A stretch of 21,817 nucleotides of DNA from a virus. Position 1 is the stretch's first letter. Every line of letters starts with the position of its first letter. This document shows, in pieces, positions 13,521 to 21,250 of this stretch. The translations under genes and the position numbers were made by a program. The notes below the pieces were generated by a model. It made no database searches and had not been told where the DNA came from. It saw only the letters and a program-made list of their open reading frames with translations. The stretch lies in IMG/VR virus record IMGVR_UViG_3300027298_000012, positions 1-21,817 of that record; one strand, 5' to 3'.

Positions 13521-14620
13521 TAATTAGAACCTTCCGTTGAGCTTCTGTCTGTGTTTTGAGCACTACTTCTTAATGCGTTATATCTTGTTCTCTCCATTAG
13601 TTCTAGTTCTCTAAATGTTAGTGTTGCGTCTATTGATACAGGATCACCACTAGCGTGTGTTGAAAACTTATCTGAACCGTAGTCTATGTCAACACCTGTA
13701 CATGCACATAAACCTATCTGATCTAGGTATGGATTGATTTTAGTACCTTTCATAAATCTAATTACAAATTCATGTGGTACTTGATATGCAGCAATACTTT
13801 TTGTACCGACTCTTGTTGGTAGCATTCCGTCTTTGATAGCATGTAATAGGTTGTTAACTACGTCTGACTCTTTTCTGCTTCTAGGTGTAAACTTAAACGT
13901 AAAACTAAACGTTCTATAATCTATACCATTAAATATCATTTCTGTCATGGCTGCTGGTGCAATACCAGTTCTACGTTGTAAGGCAGCATTTACACCTGCA
14001 CCTAAACCACCAGTAGCAAATGATCCTAAACCTGTAACTAACTTACCGACTTGAGCACCAACTGCTTTTAAATCACCACCAAAGAATTTACCACTATTCA
14101 TTGCGTCCCTTAATTTTGAAAGAGCACCTAAACCACCACCTATTTCTTCAGCACCATAGTCTGCCTGTAAATTGAATTTAAGTGTTTGTGGCATGTAAAT
14201 AGCGATTGTAGTTTTTACTTCCCTTACTGCACCTTTACCTGTAGGTATACCTAATAGACCTGAAGTAGTACCTTCACTAAAAAATCTGTTAGCACCATAT
14301 ACAACTTCGTTTAAATTGTCTGCTCTTTTTGTAAATTGTGTGTTTCTAACACTTGTATTATTACCACCTTCACTTCTTCTTTCTATAATATCAAATAAGA
14401 TGTAATGCTCTTGGTCATCTTTGTCTATAGGATAAACATAAAACTTATTACTATCTGTTATAGGGTGAGCAGAGTAATCTACGTTTGTAGGATTGTAATT
14501 GATAACACCTTTTTTAGTCGCTATAGTTTGAAACGAAACTGGTGATGTAAAACCTTTTAGGACTGATTGAGGTTTATTAAGACCTTTGATTATGTTACCG
14601 ATTACTTTAAATGCTTTCAT
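13520..14620 (-). CDS. gp48: Baseplate tail tube cap gp48
   Basis: A 366-residue protein, almost the length of T4 gp48 (364). Conserved-looking regions include IAIYMPQTLKFNLQADYGAE near residue 140, a Gly/Ala-rich linker and the tube-like domain DYRTFSFTFKFTPRSRKES, followed by LLHAIKDGMLPTR and a C-terminal VSIDATLTFRELELM. The protein caps the baseplate hub where tube polymerisation begins, with gp54. The ATG lies 5 bp after a GATAAATA late octamer and has no Shine-Dalgarno sequence; it opens the gp48-gp53-gp27 unit. Confidence 0.92.
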   Translation of the reverse strand: MKAFKVIGNIIKGLNKPQSVLKGFTSPVSFQTIATKKGVINYNPTNVDYSAHPITDSNKFYVYPIDKDDQEHYILFDIIERRSEGGNNTSVRNTQFTKRADNLNEVVYGANRFFSEGTTSGLLGIPTGKGAVREVKTTIAIYMPQTLKFNLQADYGAEEIGGGLGALSKLRDAMNSGKFFGGDLKAVGAQVGKLVTGLGSFATGGLGAGVNAALQRRTGIAPAAMTEMIFNGIDYRTFSFTFKFTPRSRKESDVVNNLLHAIKDGMLPTRVGTKSIAAYQVPHEFVIRFMKGTKINPYLDQIGLCACTGVDIDYGSDKFSTHASGDPVSIDATLTFRELELMERTRYNALRSSAQNTDRSSTEGSN

Positions 14621-14625
14621 ATTAA

Positions 14626-14633
14626 TATTTATC
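14626..14633 (-). promoter_or_regulatory. Late-promoter octamer GATAAATA, 5 bp from the gp48 start
   Basis: GATAAATA, TTAAT, then ATG at 14620, in the 21-base gap after the tape-measure stop. Same 5-bp geometry as at five other genes in this window; predicts a leaderless gp48 message. Confidence 0.65.
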
Positions 14634-14641
14634 TACCTATC

Positions 14642-16267
14642 TTAATAATAGTCTGGATAGTGTGTGTTTCCAGTACCTATTGTTGTTGACCCATAGTCTG
14701 TTTTATTTTGTGTATTTGAAGCGTCAACATTGTTTTGATTATTAATAACCGTATTACCACTATTCTGACTATTGTTTACTATCGTTGAACCTTTTTCTAC
14801 ACCGTCTGCTTGTATTGTGTTAGCAGTTTCAATTTTGCCTTCGGTGTTTGCTTTAACTGATGGTGGTATTATCATACTATTTACCTGATCCTCTGAAAAT
14901 TGTGCTCTTATTGATCCATAATCAGCATCAGCTTTCACTAGATTTGCGTCTTTAAATAGATTTGTACCCATAAATCCTTCAAATTTTAATTCTCTTGTTA
15001 TACCTGCGTTTGATTTTGCTGTTTTATATTGTTCAAAGGTCATGTCTTTTGGTAATTTATTTGCTTTTATACCTCTATTGTACTCATCTTTTAATTGAGC
15101 ATCCCTCATTAATGCGTTCTCTGCTTCTATGTCTTCAGCTAATACACCTTCAAAGTTTGATGATGATGTTATGTCTGCACTTTGTCGTTTTACTTCTTTT
15201 GTTTCTTCTTCACCAACATTTGACATACCTATTTTTTCAATCAATTTACCAAGACCAAAACCAGCAGCTGCCGCAGCTGCAAATACACCTGCTGTAACAG
15301 ATAAGGCACCTAAATTTGCAACAAGTGTAGCAACTCTTCCTGCTTTAACAAAGTCGTATAGTTTTTTCATACCTAAAACTTCTAGTATGCTAAAACCATC
15401 TTTGTCATCTTTTGCACCTTTTTTACCTTTTTTGCCACCTAGTAATTCATTTGTTAATTCTGTTTCTTCAAGTATTCTTTCTAATGTACCACTTGTAGTT
15501 TCAAACTGAGCGTCTGACTCTCTTTCTTCCTCAACAAGTTCTTCTCTATCTCCTTTTGGTATAGATTTATTATCTGTTGCCATTATTCCAGCAGTAGTTT
15601 GTTTTGCAATTGTTTTATTTTGTTGAGTTTGACTCTGATCGTTGGGTGCTGGGAATGAAGTGTCACCCATTTTTCTGGTATCTCTTGCTTCTCTTTTTCT
15701 TAAACCTCTTTTAATACGTAATGCTTCTGACTCACCTTCTTCTTCAGCACGTATTGCTCTCTCAATTCTTTTACCTAAAATAGGTATTCTTGTTAGACCT
15801 ACTCTAGCAGCAAGTTTTAGAGGTTTAAGTTCTTTCTTCAAATCTCTAAATGCAAACTTTAATCGTGTAGATAACTTCAATACTTCTTTTAATCTAGTAT
15901 TGGTTTCACCTACCGTTGCTCTAATAAAATCTAATTCTGCCTCATTCAATTGACCAGTACCTTCTATCTCTGCTATACTCTTTTCGGTTGATGATTGTAA
16001 TTGTAATGCGTCATCATACTCCATGCCTTTGATACTATCAAGGCTGCTGATAGTGTAATTATCAACAAAGTTAATTACCTCTTGTCTGATATTGGCCTTT
16101 TCTAACTTCTCTTGGTTCTGATAACCTGCCTTTTTACCTATCGTATCAATGTATTCTTGTAACGAATCAGATATAGCAAACTTCTCATCATCTTCCATCT
16201 CTTTTTGTTTCTTTAAGATGGATTGAAAGTTAGGTTTAGGTTTCTTAAATTTTACTTGTTCTGGCAT
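14642..16267 (-). CDS. gp29: Tail tape-measure / hub assembly protein, gp29-like
   Basis: A 541-residue protein assigned by context and architecture. The N-terminal half is mainly charged helix with coiled-coil character (about 20-200). A hydrophobic, Ala-rich segment lies at 311-346 (VATLVANLGALSVTAGVFAA and on), of the kind tape-measure proteins have for contact with the host membrane. A Lys/Gly linker lies just before (276-290) and an Asn/Thr/Gln-rich tail at the end. T4 gp29 is 590 residues and sits next to gene 48, as here. It would set tail length inside the tube and may be ejected. The ATG follows the preceding stop by four bases, with only a weak AAAGAA site. I see no peptidase or lysozyme motif. 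Confidence 0.62.
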   Translation of the reverse strand: MPEQVKFKKPKPNFQSILKKQKEMEDDEKFAISDSLQEYIDTIGKKAGYQNQEKLEKANIRQEVINFVDNYTISSLDSIKGMEYDDALQLQSSTEKSIAEIEGTGQLNEAELDFIRATVGETNTRLKEVLKLSTRLKFAFRDLKKELKPLKLAARVGLTRIPILGKRIERAIRAEEEGESEALRIKRGLRKREARDTRKMGDTSFPAPNDQSQTQQNKTIAKQTTAGIMATDNKSIPKGDREELVEEERESDAQFETTSGTLERILEETELTNELLGGKKGKKGAKDDKDGFSILEVLGMKKLYDFVKAGRVATLVANLGALSVTAGVFAAAAAAGFGLGKLIEKIGMSNVGEEETKEVKRQSADITSSSNFEGVLAEDIEAENALMRDAQLKDEYNRGIKANKLPKDMTFEQYKTAKSNAGITRELKFEGFMGTNLFKDANLVKADADYGSIRAQFSEDQVNSMIIPPSVKANTEGKIETANTIQADGVEKGSTIVNNSQNSGNTVINNQNNVDASNTQNKTDYGSTTIGTGNTHYPDYY

Positions 16268-16270
16268 TTA

Positions 16271-16570
16271 TTATTCTTTGTTTTTAACTTTAGATGGTTT
16301 ACCGTTTACATATATTGCAAACCAACCTGCACCAGCCCCAACTACTACTGACACTAACCCTGCCTGTGCGTTGTTAGGATTTTCTAACATCATAAACCAG
16401 TTGATTACATCTAAAAATGCCCAACCATAAGCAAGCATTAATAGTCTTGGTACTAGTCTCCAGTTTGACATCAATTCAGGTATCTCTACCTCAATGAAAT
16501 GCCATAGTGATTTAGCACCATGTTTAAAACCTTGCCAACCTGTTGTTAGCATATTCTTTAAAAAATTCAT
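16271..16570 (-). CDS. Two-TM membrane protein, holin-like by topology
   Basis: A 99-residue protein with two hydrophobic segments, at about residues 40-62 (LVPRLLMLAYGWAFLDVINW) and 69-88 (QAGLVSVVVGAGAGWFAIYV), a short loop (ENPNNA) and a basic tail (GKPSKVKNKE). An amphipathic N-terminal helix precedes them. The topology and size fit small holins, but membrane proteins of unknown role are also common in tail clusters, and the location between gp26 and the tape measure does not settle it. AAGGAT seven bases before the ATG is a good Shine-Dalgarno site and overlaps the stop of the gp26 -1 extension. Confidence 0.6.
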   Translation of the reverse strand: MNFLKNMLTTGWQGFKHGAKSLWHFIEVEIPELMSNWRLVPRLLMLAYGWAFLDVINWFMMLENPNNAQAGLVSVVVGAGAGWFAIYVNGKPSKVKNKE

Positions 16571-16573
16571 AAA

Positions 16574-16765
16574 TTATCCTTTTCTTTGTTTTTCTCTTAT
16601 CTTCTCGTTTTCTTCTTTTATATGTTGCATAAGCATTTCAACATATATCTCCCTCTCCCATGGTATCATATCTTCTAATTCACTTAAAGAGTATTTATGG
16701 TACTGCATTAATGCAAAATTAGTACGGTACAAACTCTCCAGGTTTTCATGCAAGAGGGTTACTGA
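16574..16765 (-). CDS. gp26 -1 frame extension (63 codons)
   Basis: In the -1 frame relative to gp26, 63 codons run without a stop from TCA 16765 to TAA 16574. They encode a helical, acidic sequence with SLSELEDMIPWEREIYVEML at its centre and HIKEENEKIREKQRKG at the end. No Shine-Dalgarno site precedes the only early internal ATG (16708), so expression by frameshifting at 16771-16765 is the simplest explanation. The product would be a gp26 fusion of 293 residues. This corresponds in arrangement to the T part of G/GT tail-assembly chaperones. The coding character is strong; the mechanism is inferred. Confidence 0.72.
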   Translation of the reverse strand, partial: SVTLLHENLESLYRTNFALMQYHKYSLSELEDMIPWEREIYVEMLMQHIKEENEKIREKQRKG

Positions 16766-17454
16766 AAAAAATCTGACGCCCCTTGTAACAATAATGTAAA
16801 CTCTTTACCTGATTTAGGATTGTTATACTTAATCAGGTGTGATACAATAGGTAAATGTTCAAAGTACTCTCTTATCTGTTTAAACTGCTTTGTAGTTAAA
16901 TGTTCAACATACTCGTCAAGTTCTTCTACAGATAAATCATTTGCTTCGTGTACTTCGTCACCATTGTATATTTGAGCAATGCAATCCCTAACTAAATTAA
17001 AAGACAAATCTAACAATGTTCTTTTGTTAGCAATCTGCATAATTGTAGGCACTTTCATTATCACACCATAGTCTTTTTCAAATTCAATCTTTGTATCAAC
17101 CTTCTTATCAAGGTCAGGTTTAACATCATCTAATTTTAATTGATAGTCAACAGAAACGGTATCGTCATCTGGACATTTCAATTTCATTTCTATAATTTCA
17201 CCAACAGATTTACCTCGTATATTTAACCAAAGATATTCAAAGTCATATACTGGTAACTTCGTTACGTCTATTTGTGATAATGTACATTGTTGAACAATTT
17301 TAATTAGAGCATTGTTCATCTCACCTTCGTCTTTGCTCTCTACAGCCATCAATAAAACTTTTTCTTCTTTTATTAAGAATGGTCTGTATTTCACCTTTAC
17401 ATTATTTGATAACGTCAAATTATATTCAGGCACCTTTATAAATGATAAACTCAT
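16759..17454 (-). CDS. gp26: Baseplate hub subunit gp26 / tail-assembly chaperone-like
   Basis: A 231-residue protein resembling gp26 of T4-like phages: an N-terminal beta segment (KVPEYNLTLSNNVKVKYRPF), a helix of the LIKEEKVLLMA type, the conserved LPVYDFEYLWLNIRGKSVGE at about 62-81, a CPDDD segment and a central VIMKVPT motif. gp26 is needed to assemble the hub in T4 but is a small part of it. The frame ends ...SDFFQ at TAA 16759, two codons after a slippery T_TTT_TTT, and a 63-codon extension follows in the -1 frame. This makes the gene look like the first half of a frameshifted tail-assembly chaperone pair. AAGGAG eight bases before the ATG supports the start. Confidence 0.85.
   Translation of the reverse strand: MSLSFIKVPEYNLTLSNNVKVKYRPFLIKEEKVLLMAVESKDEGEMNNALIKIVQQCTLSQIDVTKLPVYDFEYLWLNIRGKSVGEIIEMKLKCPDDDTVSVDYQLKLDDVKPDLDKKVDTKIEFEKDYGVIMKVPTIMQIANKRTLLDLSFNLVRDCIAQIYNGDEVHEANDLSVEELDEYVEHLTTKQFKQIREYFEHLPIVSHLIKYNNPKSGKEFTLLLQGASDFFQ
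16765..16771 (-). promoter_or_regulatory. Candidate -1 frameshift heptamer T_TTT_TTT in gp26
   Basis: The gp26 codons GAT TTT TTT CAG TAA contain the last T of GAT plus TTT TTT, an ideal X_XXY_YYZ heptamer, two codons before the stop. A Shine-Dalgarno-like AAGGGG lies eight bases upstream of it, a known stimulator of -1 shifting. CTCT (16756-16753) and AGAG (16737-16734) could form a short downstream stem. Confidence 0.65.
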
Positions 17455-17468
17455 TATTTAACTCCTTA

Positions 17469-18560
17469 TTAATATAAAAAATCACGTATGATTCTAGGGT
17501 CTGGTAGACCTTTCGGGAACACACGTCCTCCCGTTGTTCGCCCAATAGGCAAATTCTTTTTAAGTGTTTCATACACTTGACGACCTGCTCTACCTATCTC
17601 GTTACCTATACCAAAAGGTAGGTTATCTAATAGGTTACCTTGTATTGCTGTCGTATTAGTTCTATATTCGTTTCTGTTTAGTGTGCTGTATTCTTCGGTT
17701 GCTGTTTTACCTAAAAAGTTCCATGCTGATGTAGCATGATTTCTGTATGTAAATGTAACACTAGTTTTAACAATCTGATTTTGAGCGTCATAACTCAATG
17801 GTGTAGCAGCAATTGTTTTAGGCCACACTTCATACATTTGCACTTGATAAGATGAGAAACCAGAGTTATCGCCTAGTGATTGTCTGATCTTATCTCTATC
17901 TGCAAGTGTATCGCCTGTTGGTTCAAAATTTTGTAATGCAGCGATAAACGTTTTAGTTAATGGTGTAATTGTAATCATACATGGTGTAGCATAATCATCA
18001 TAGTAACCTACGTTATGTGATATAGGATCAACTATGCTGTTTTGCCATGCCTCAAAAAATATACGTTCATCATAGTTTATACTAGTATAAAATTCTAATG
18101 TGACCTCATTGAATTGTACATTTTTAGCAAATGCTCTTTTAGGACCATAATAGGTTTCATTTGTATCGTCTGTGATAGTCTTATCAGGTAATGATACACT
18201 TGAACAGAATAGATCCATTCTTAACTGCATATTCTTTTTGATTGCCGCTGACAATCTAGCACTCTTTGCCATACGAGCAGCCTGATCTTTACCTTTTGCG
18301 TCAGCGTATATTGATGTATCGCCAAACGTTGCTGCTTTAGGACCATCAATCGTAACCATAAATTGTGTCGGTCTTGCAAACCCACCTGATTGTGTTATGC
18401 CTGATCTGAATATGTTGTAAACTGAATTGTAATTAGATGTAACGTTATTTACTGAAAATCTTTTATTAGTTTCGCTTACATTGAATTGTGCTTTAGATGG
18501 TGGTATACCTAATCGTATATCTAAATCACCTATCTTTTTACCTACACTAATTATTGACAT
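17469..18560 (-). CDS. gp54: Baseplate tail tube initiator gp54
   Basis: A 363-residue protein with the tail-tube-related fold of T4 gp54 (320 aa). RPTQFMVTIDGPK (about 62-74), LFCSSVSLPDKTI, NETYYGPKRAFAKNVQFNEV, LEFYTSINYDERIFFEAWQN followed by SIVDPISHNVGYYDDY, and a C-terminal VTFTYRNHATSAW follow the gp19/gp54 pattern. It sits on the hub and starts tube polymerisation together with gp48. The ATG is coupled to the previous stop in TAATG and also has AGGAG nine bases upstream. The N-terminal 50 residues and the Gly/Arg-rich C terminus are less conserved-looking. Confidence 0.9.
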   Translation of the reverse strand: MSIISVGKKIGDLDIRLGIPPSKAQFNVSETNKRFSVNNVTSNYNSVYNIFRSGITQSGGFARPTQFMVTIDGPKAATFGDTSIYADAKGKDQAARMAKSARLSAAIKKNMQLRMDLFCSSVSLPDKTITDDTNETYYGPKRAFAKNVQFNEVTLEFYTSINYDERIFFEAWQNSIVDPISHNVGYYDDYATPCMITITPLTKTFIAALQNFEPTGDTLADRDKIRQSLGDNSGFSSYQVQMYEVWPKTIAATPLSYDAQNQIVKTSVTFTYRNHATSAWNFLGKTATEEYSTLNRNEYRTNTTAIQGNLLDNLPFGIGNEIGRAGRQVYETLKKNLPIGRTTGGRVFPKGLPDPRIIRDFLY

Positions 18561-19114
18561 TAAATAAATCTCCTACTGTCTGAATAAACTTTTGCTTCAG
18601 TTGCCTTTTTGAATCTTTGTACAGGTAAGTAGATAGCAACTGCTGCCTCATCTGCATTTACTCTAAAAAATCCTGTCTGTACATATGAGTACAAATACTT
18701 TTTGATTGTTGGTTTCACAATTTTTATATTCTTTACATCATCATAGTTTACATTGAATTTTGTCTTATCGTCAAATCTACTATCTGTTGCTGTTGCCTGC
18801 ATACGTTCTAATAATCTAAATCTCAATAGTGGTGGTAGATAGTGAAAGTTCATACCCATAAACCCACCTGATATTGGTTCTAATGGCAACACCAATGGGA
18901 ATACATCATAATAAGGTAACGTTTTTCTGTATTTAGGATTGTACCCAAATAAGTTCAATCTGCCTACACTTGGTCTACGATTAAGTTTACCTTGTCTAAA
19001 CAATTGTCCTGCTGTAGTATTACTAGCAATCTTATTTACTTGCGTTCTATACCAAGTAGCAGACTTTGTTGTATCCCCAGCACGTGTTTTTATAGTGTCA
19101 AATACGCTTGCCAT
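18560..19114 (-). CDS. Conserved T4-type virion-associated protein, unassigned
   Basis: A 184-residue protein with a distinctive block NLFGYNPKYRKTLPYYDVFP followed by LVLPLEPISGGFMGMNFHYLPPLLRFRLLERM (54-103), a central KNIKIVKPTIKKYLYSY and a basic C terminus. It looks like a real virion-type gene, but I cannot place it with confidence; small T4 completion proteins encoded near gene 4, such as gp2 or gp3, are unverified candidates. It is the first gene of the leftward tail operon, divergent from gp4. The ATG is 5 bp after CATAAATA without a Shine-Dalgarno sequence. gp54 follows in TAATG overlap. Confidence 0.82.
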   Translation of the reverse strand: MASVFDTIKTRAGDTTKSATWYRTQVNKIASNTTAGQLFRQGKLNRRPSVGRLNLFGYNPKYRKTLPYYDVFPLVLPLEPISGGFMGMNFHYLPPLLRFRLLERMQATATDSRFDDKTKFNVNYDDVKNIKIVKPTIKKYLYSYVQTGFFRVNADEAAVAIYLPVQRFKKATEAKVYSDSRRFI

Positions 19115-19119
19115 ATTAC

Positions 19120-19127
19120 TATTTATG
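19120..19127 (-). promoter_or_regulatory. Late-promoter octamer CATAAATA, 5 bp from the 19114 start
   Basis: CATAAATA, GTAAT, then ATG at 19114. It would drive the 184-aa gene, gp54, gp26, the membrane protein and the tape measure. Confidence 0.65.
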
Positions 19128-19132
19128 TTGGT

Positions 19133-19140
19133 AATAAATA
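19133..19140 (+). promoter_or_regulatory. Late-promoter octamer AATAAATA, 5 bp from the gp4 start
   Basis: AATAAATA, GATTT, then ATG at 19146. It forms, with the minus-strand octamer five bases away, the second divergent pair of this kind in the window (31 bp between start codons). Confidence 0.62.
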
Positions 19141-19145
19141 GATTT

Positions 19146-19607
19146 ATGAAGAAGTTGAAGAATATAGATAAACGACCCTATCAAGGTATATACAAACCAC
19201 TCAACCCACAGAAATATAAAGGCAATGTAAACAATGTTATTTATAGGTCTAGTTGGGAGAAACGTTTTATGATTTATTGTGATAAAACTAGGGATGTTAT
19301 GGAATGGGGTAGTGAAGAAATAGCAATATCTTATCGTTCAGTTGACAATAGACCACATAGATACTATCCTGATTTTTATATGAAAGTTAGACAATCAAAC
19401 GGCACATTTAAAAAGTTTGTTGTAGAGATTAAACCTAAAGCACAAACACGTAAACCTAAAGCGCCATTGCGTGTAACTCGTACTTATAAAAATGCGTTGA
19501 TTACTTATGAAAGAAATAGAAGAAAGTGGTCTACAGCGTATGCCTGGTGTCACAAGCGAAACATGAAGTTTCTAATACTTACTGAAGACCACCTTAAAAC
19601 GTTTTAA
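19146..19607 (+). CDS. gp4: Head completion nuclease-fold protein gp4
   Basis: I start at the ATG at 19146 (153 aa, close to T4 gp4 at about 150), because a late octamer ends 5 bp before it; a longer frame from 18939 would cover the promoter and the opposite gene. The gp4 hallmarks are clear: NPQKYKGNVNNVIYRSSWEK (20-39), EWGSEEIAISY (53-63), HRYYPDFYMKV (71-81) and FVVEIKPK. Asp76 and Glu94-x-Lys96 fit the PD-(D/E)xK nuclease core. T4 gp4 acts after DNA packaging, with gp2 and gp50, to prepare heads for tail joining. The 3' end overlaps the convergent DUF262/HNH gene by four bases. Confidence 0.93.
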   Translation: MKKLKNIDKRPYQGIYKPLNPQKYKGNVNNVIYRSSWEKRFMIYCDKTRDVMEWGSEEIAISYRSVDNRPHRYYPDFYMKVRQSNGTFKKFVVEIKPKAQTRKPKAPLRVTRTYKNALITYERNRRKWSTAYAWCHKRNMKFLILTEDHLKTF

Positions 19608-21043
19608 GCAGAAAATTGCATATCTAATTCTTCATCAAGTTTATTTGATTTCTTTAGATTAAATTCTCTACTTACTAATCTCAAATTTGAGATGTCGTTT
19701 GAACCTTGTTTACTCAAAGGCACAATGTGATCTACATGGTACTTCTCGTCAAGTATTTCATGTAGTGATATTGACTCACCTGACACAGCGTCAAAGCCAT
19801 TTTGTTTGGCCCATAACTCATATCTGTATTTCTGATACGAGTCTGATCTCGGTGTATATTCATTGATAACATCTGTATTAAGAAGATTAGCGTATATATC
19901 ATTTACATACATGTTCATTCTGTATTGTATGATATTGGCATTGTTCTTTCTTAACATACGGTCAAACGTATAAACATCATCATCAATATCGTAGGTCTTT
20001 TTACTTTGTATATTCTTAATCACAAAGCCTTTGTACCATTGATAAAAGAGTTTTCTATCTTTTATGACAATGTTCTTATCTTCAAGCAATTTTGTTAGCA
20101 TGAAATAATCATAGAACAAAAATGTTTTTGAGTTTATCTTGTCGGTATTACTCTCATTGATAAACTTACAAAAATCTGTAAAGTCTTTACTAAATTTGTG
20201 TAAAAACTTAACAGCAGGATTATCATCTGACTCATCTGCATACATTTTGTTTTTAGCAGTGTCGGAGATATTCTTCTCGTTTTTGTATGAGTAACCAAGT
20301 AAACAGTTAGCGATGAAGTCGTCAAACTTCAATCTTGTTATCTCGGTATCACTAAACAGTTTTGACATGTACTCAATGTTTTGATCTGACAATACTTTTA
20401 TAGTATCAGCAACTACATTCAACATACCATTTCTTTTTTCTTGGCCGTTCAATGTTTTACCATCGTTGACTCTTAAAAAAAGATTAGATATATCTTTCTT
20501 ACTTGCCTTTGTAACCATAATAACATATATTTTAGCATTGTCAATGGCATTAACTAAATTGATCTCGTTTTTAGTTACTGACTCTTTCAATGTAGAATAT
20601 GAAACAGGTTGTGTAACTTCTACAAACTGTTCATTGTTGTTATTGTCAAGTACAAACATCTTTCTAGTTTTCGGAAACTGAAATAGATTGTTTTTGAATT
20701 TCAACAAAGCAACTACTCTATTCCAACCATCAACAACAATGTATCTGAAACCTTTGTCTATGATAGATTGAAAATACTCTTGGTCTTTTTGAGTATCAGC
20801 ATTGTTTAAGCATTCTTTTGCGTCAACAATGACTAGAGGTGTTACTGCATTACCAGTAGCAACTGATTTGATGAAACTTTGACGCATAGTATTGTCCCAT
20901 CTGGAATCAATCCCTACAACATCAATTGTTTTTTCTTTTGATTTAAATATTCCTACCTGAAACGATTTGTCTAGGTAAGATTGCTTCAGTACGGTATCAT
21001 TTAATACTTCGTAACTAAAGTCTTTCATTTGTGATAATAACAT
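19604..21043 (-). CDS. DUF262-like / HNH endonuclease protein
   Basis: A 479-residue two-domain protein. The N-terminal part has a ParB/DUF262-like nucleotide-binding pattern: VVDGWNRVVALLKF (104-117, in the place of DGQQRL) and LFLRVNDGKTLNGQEKRNG (188-206, the usual F-x-R-x-N-x-G...L-x-x-x-E-x-R block). The C terminus holds an HNH nuclease: His436-Val-Asp-His439-Ile-Val-Pro, NDISNLRLV and Asn462 before LKKSNK; the Cys pair often seen ahead of HNH is absent. This pairing occurs in GmrSD-type restriction enzymes and in other phage and defence nucleases. It may be a homing-type or superinfection-exclusion nuclease, or part of host takeover. AAAGG eight bases before the ATG and a strong sigma70-like promoter upstream suggest early expression, unlike the late tail genes around it. 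Confidence 0.8.
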   Translation of the reverse strand: MLLSQMKDFSYEVLNDTVLKQSYLDKSFQVGIFKSKEKTIDVVGIDSRWDNTMRQSFIKSVATGNAVTPLVIVDAKECLNNADTQKDQEYFQSIIDKGFRYIVVDGWNRVVALLKFKNNLFQFPKTRKMFVLDNNNNEQFVEVTQPVSYSTLKESVTKNEINLVNAIDNAKIYVIMVTKASKKDISNLFLRVNDGKTLNGQEKRNGMLNVVADTIKVLSDQNIEYMSKLFSDTEITRLKFDDFIANCLLGYSYKNEKNISDTAKNKMYADESDDNPAVKFLHKFSKDFTDFCKFINESNTDKINSKTFLFYDYFMLTKLLEDKNIVIKDRKLFYQWYKGFVIKNIQSKKTYDIDDDVYTFDRMLRKNNANIIQYRMNMYVNDIYANLLNTDVINEYTPRSDSYQKYRYELWAKQNGFDAVSGESISLHEILDEKYHVDHIVPLSKQGSNDISNLRLVSREFNLKKSNKLDEELDMQFSA

Positions 21044-21108
21044 AATATAACCTTTCTTATTATCTGTTTAATAAAAGAATCAAACACAATTGTTTAATTC
21101 ATAGTAAT

Positions 21109-21137
21109 ACTATATCATAGTTTGCCGCTTTTGTCAA
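21109..21137 (-). promoter_or_regulatory. Sigma70-like promoter, TTGACA-N17-TATAGT with extended -10
   Basis: On the minus strand a perfect -35 (TTGACA, 21137-21132), 17-bp spacer and TATAGT -10 (21114-21109) with TG one base upstream of it. Initiation is expected near 21102, about 60 bases before the DUF262/HNH ATG. It lies downstream of the gp32 hairpin, so it gives that gene separate expression from the host polymerase, probably early in infection. Confidence 0.8.
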
Positions 21138-21206
21138 GCGTGAATTGGGTCTTTTTTAGGGTTATTTTAAGTGTATTTTAGATGAGAACAAAACGAGAAC
21201 ATTGTA

Positions 21207-21224
21207 GGGTGCCCGAAGGCACCC
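21207..21224 (-). terminator. UUCG tetraloop hairpin after gp32
   Basis: On the minus strand GGGTGCC - TTCG - GGCACCC: a 7-bp GC-rich stem with the very stable C(UUCG)G loop, 26 bases past the gp32 stop. Only a weakly T-rich stretch follows, so it may be a terminator or an mRNA 3'-stabilising hairpin. T4 uses UUCG hairpins between genes. Otherwise the 21044-21250 gap carries only the promoter and the ribosome site of the HNH gene. Confidence 0.7.
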
Positions 21225-21250
21225 CATATTGAGAAAGTGAGAGAGATAGA

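Noticed and set aside
15129-15509. Long plus-strand frames opposite the tape-measure gene (also 14995-15297 and 15642-15953)
   Set aside because: Low-complexity Leu/Ser/Phe-rich products that mirror Lys/Glu/Ala-rich coding sequence on the other strand; no starts with ribosome sites.
16594-16708. Internal ATG at 16708 as an independent start for the frame downstream of gp26
   Set aside because: No Shine-Dalgarno site precedes it, and the -1 frame is open and protein-like for 19 codons upstream, back to the slippery heptamer.
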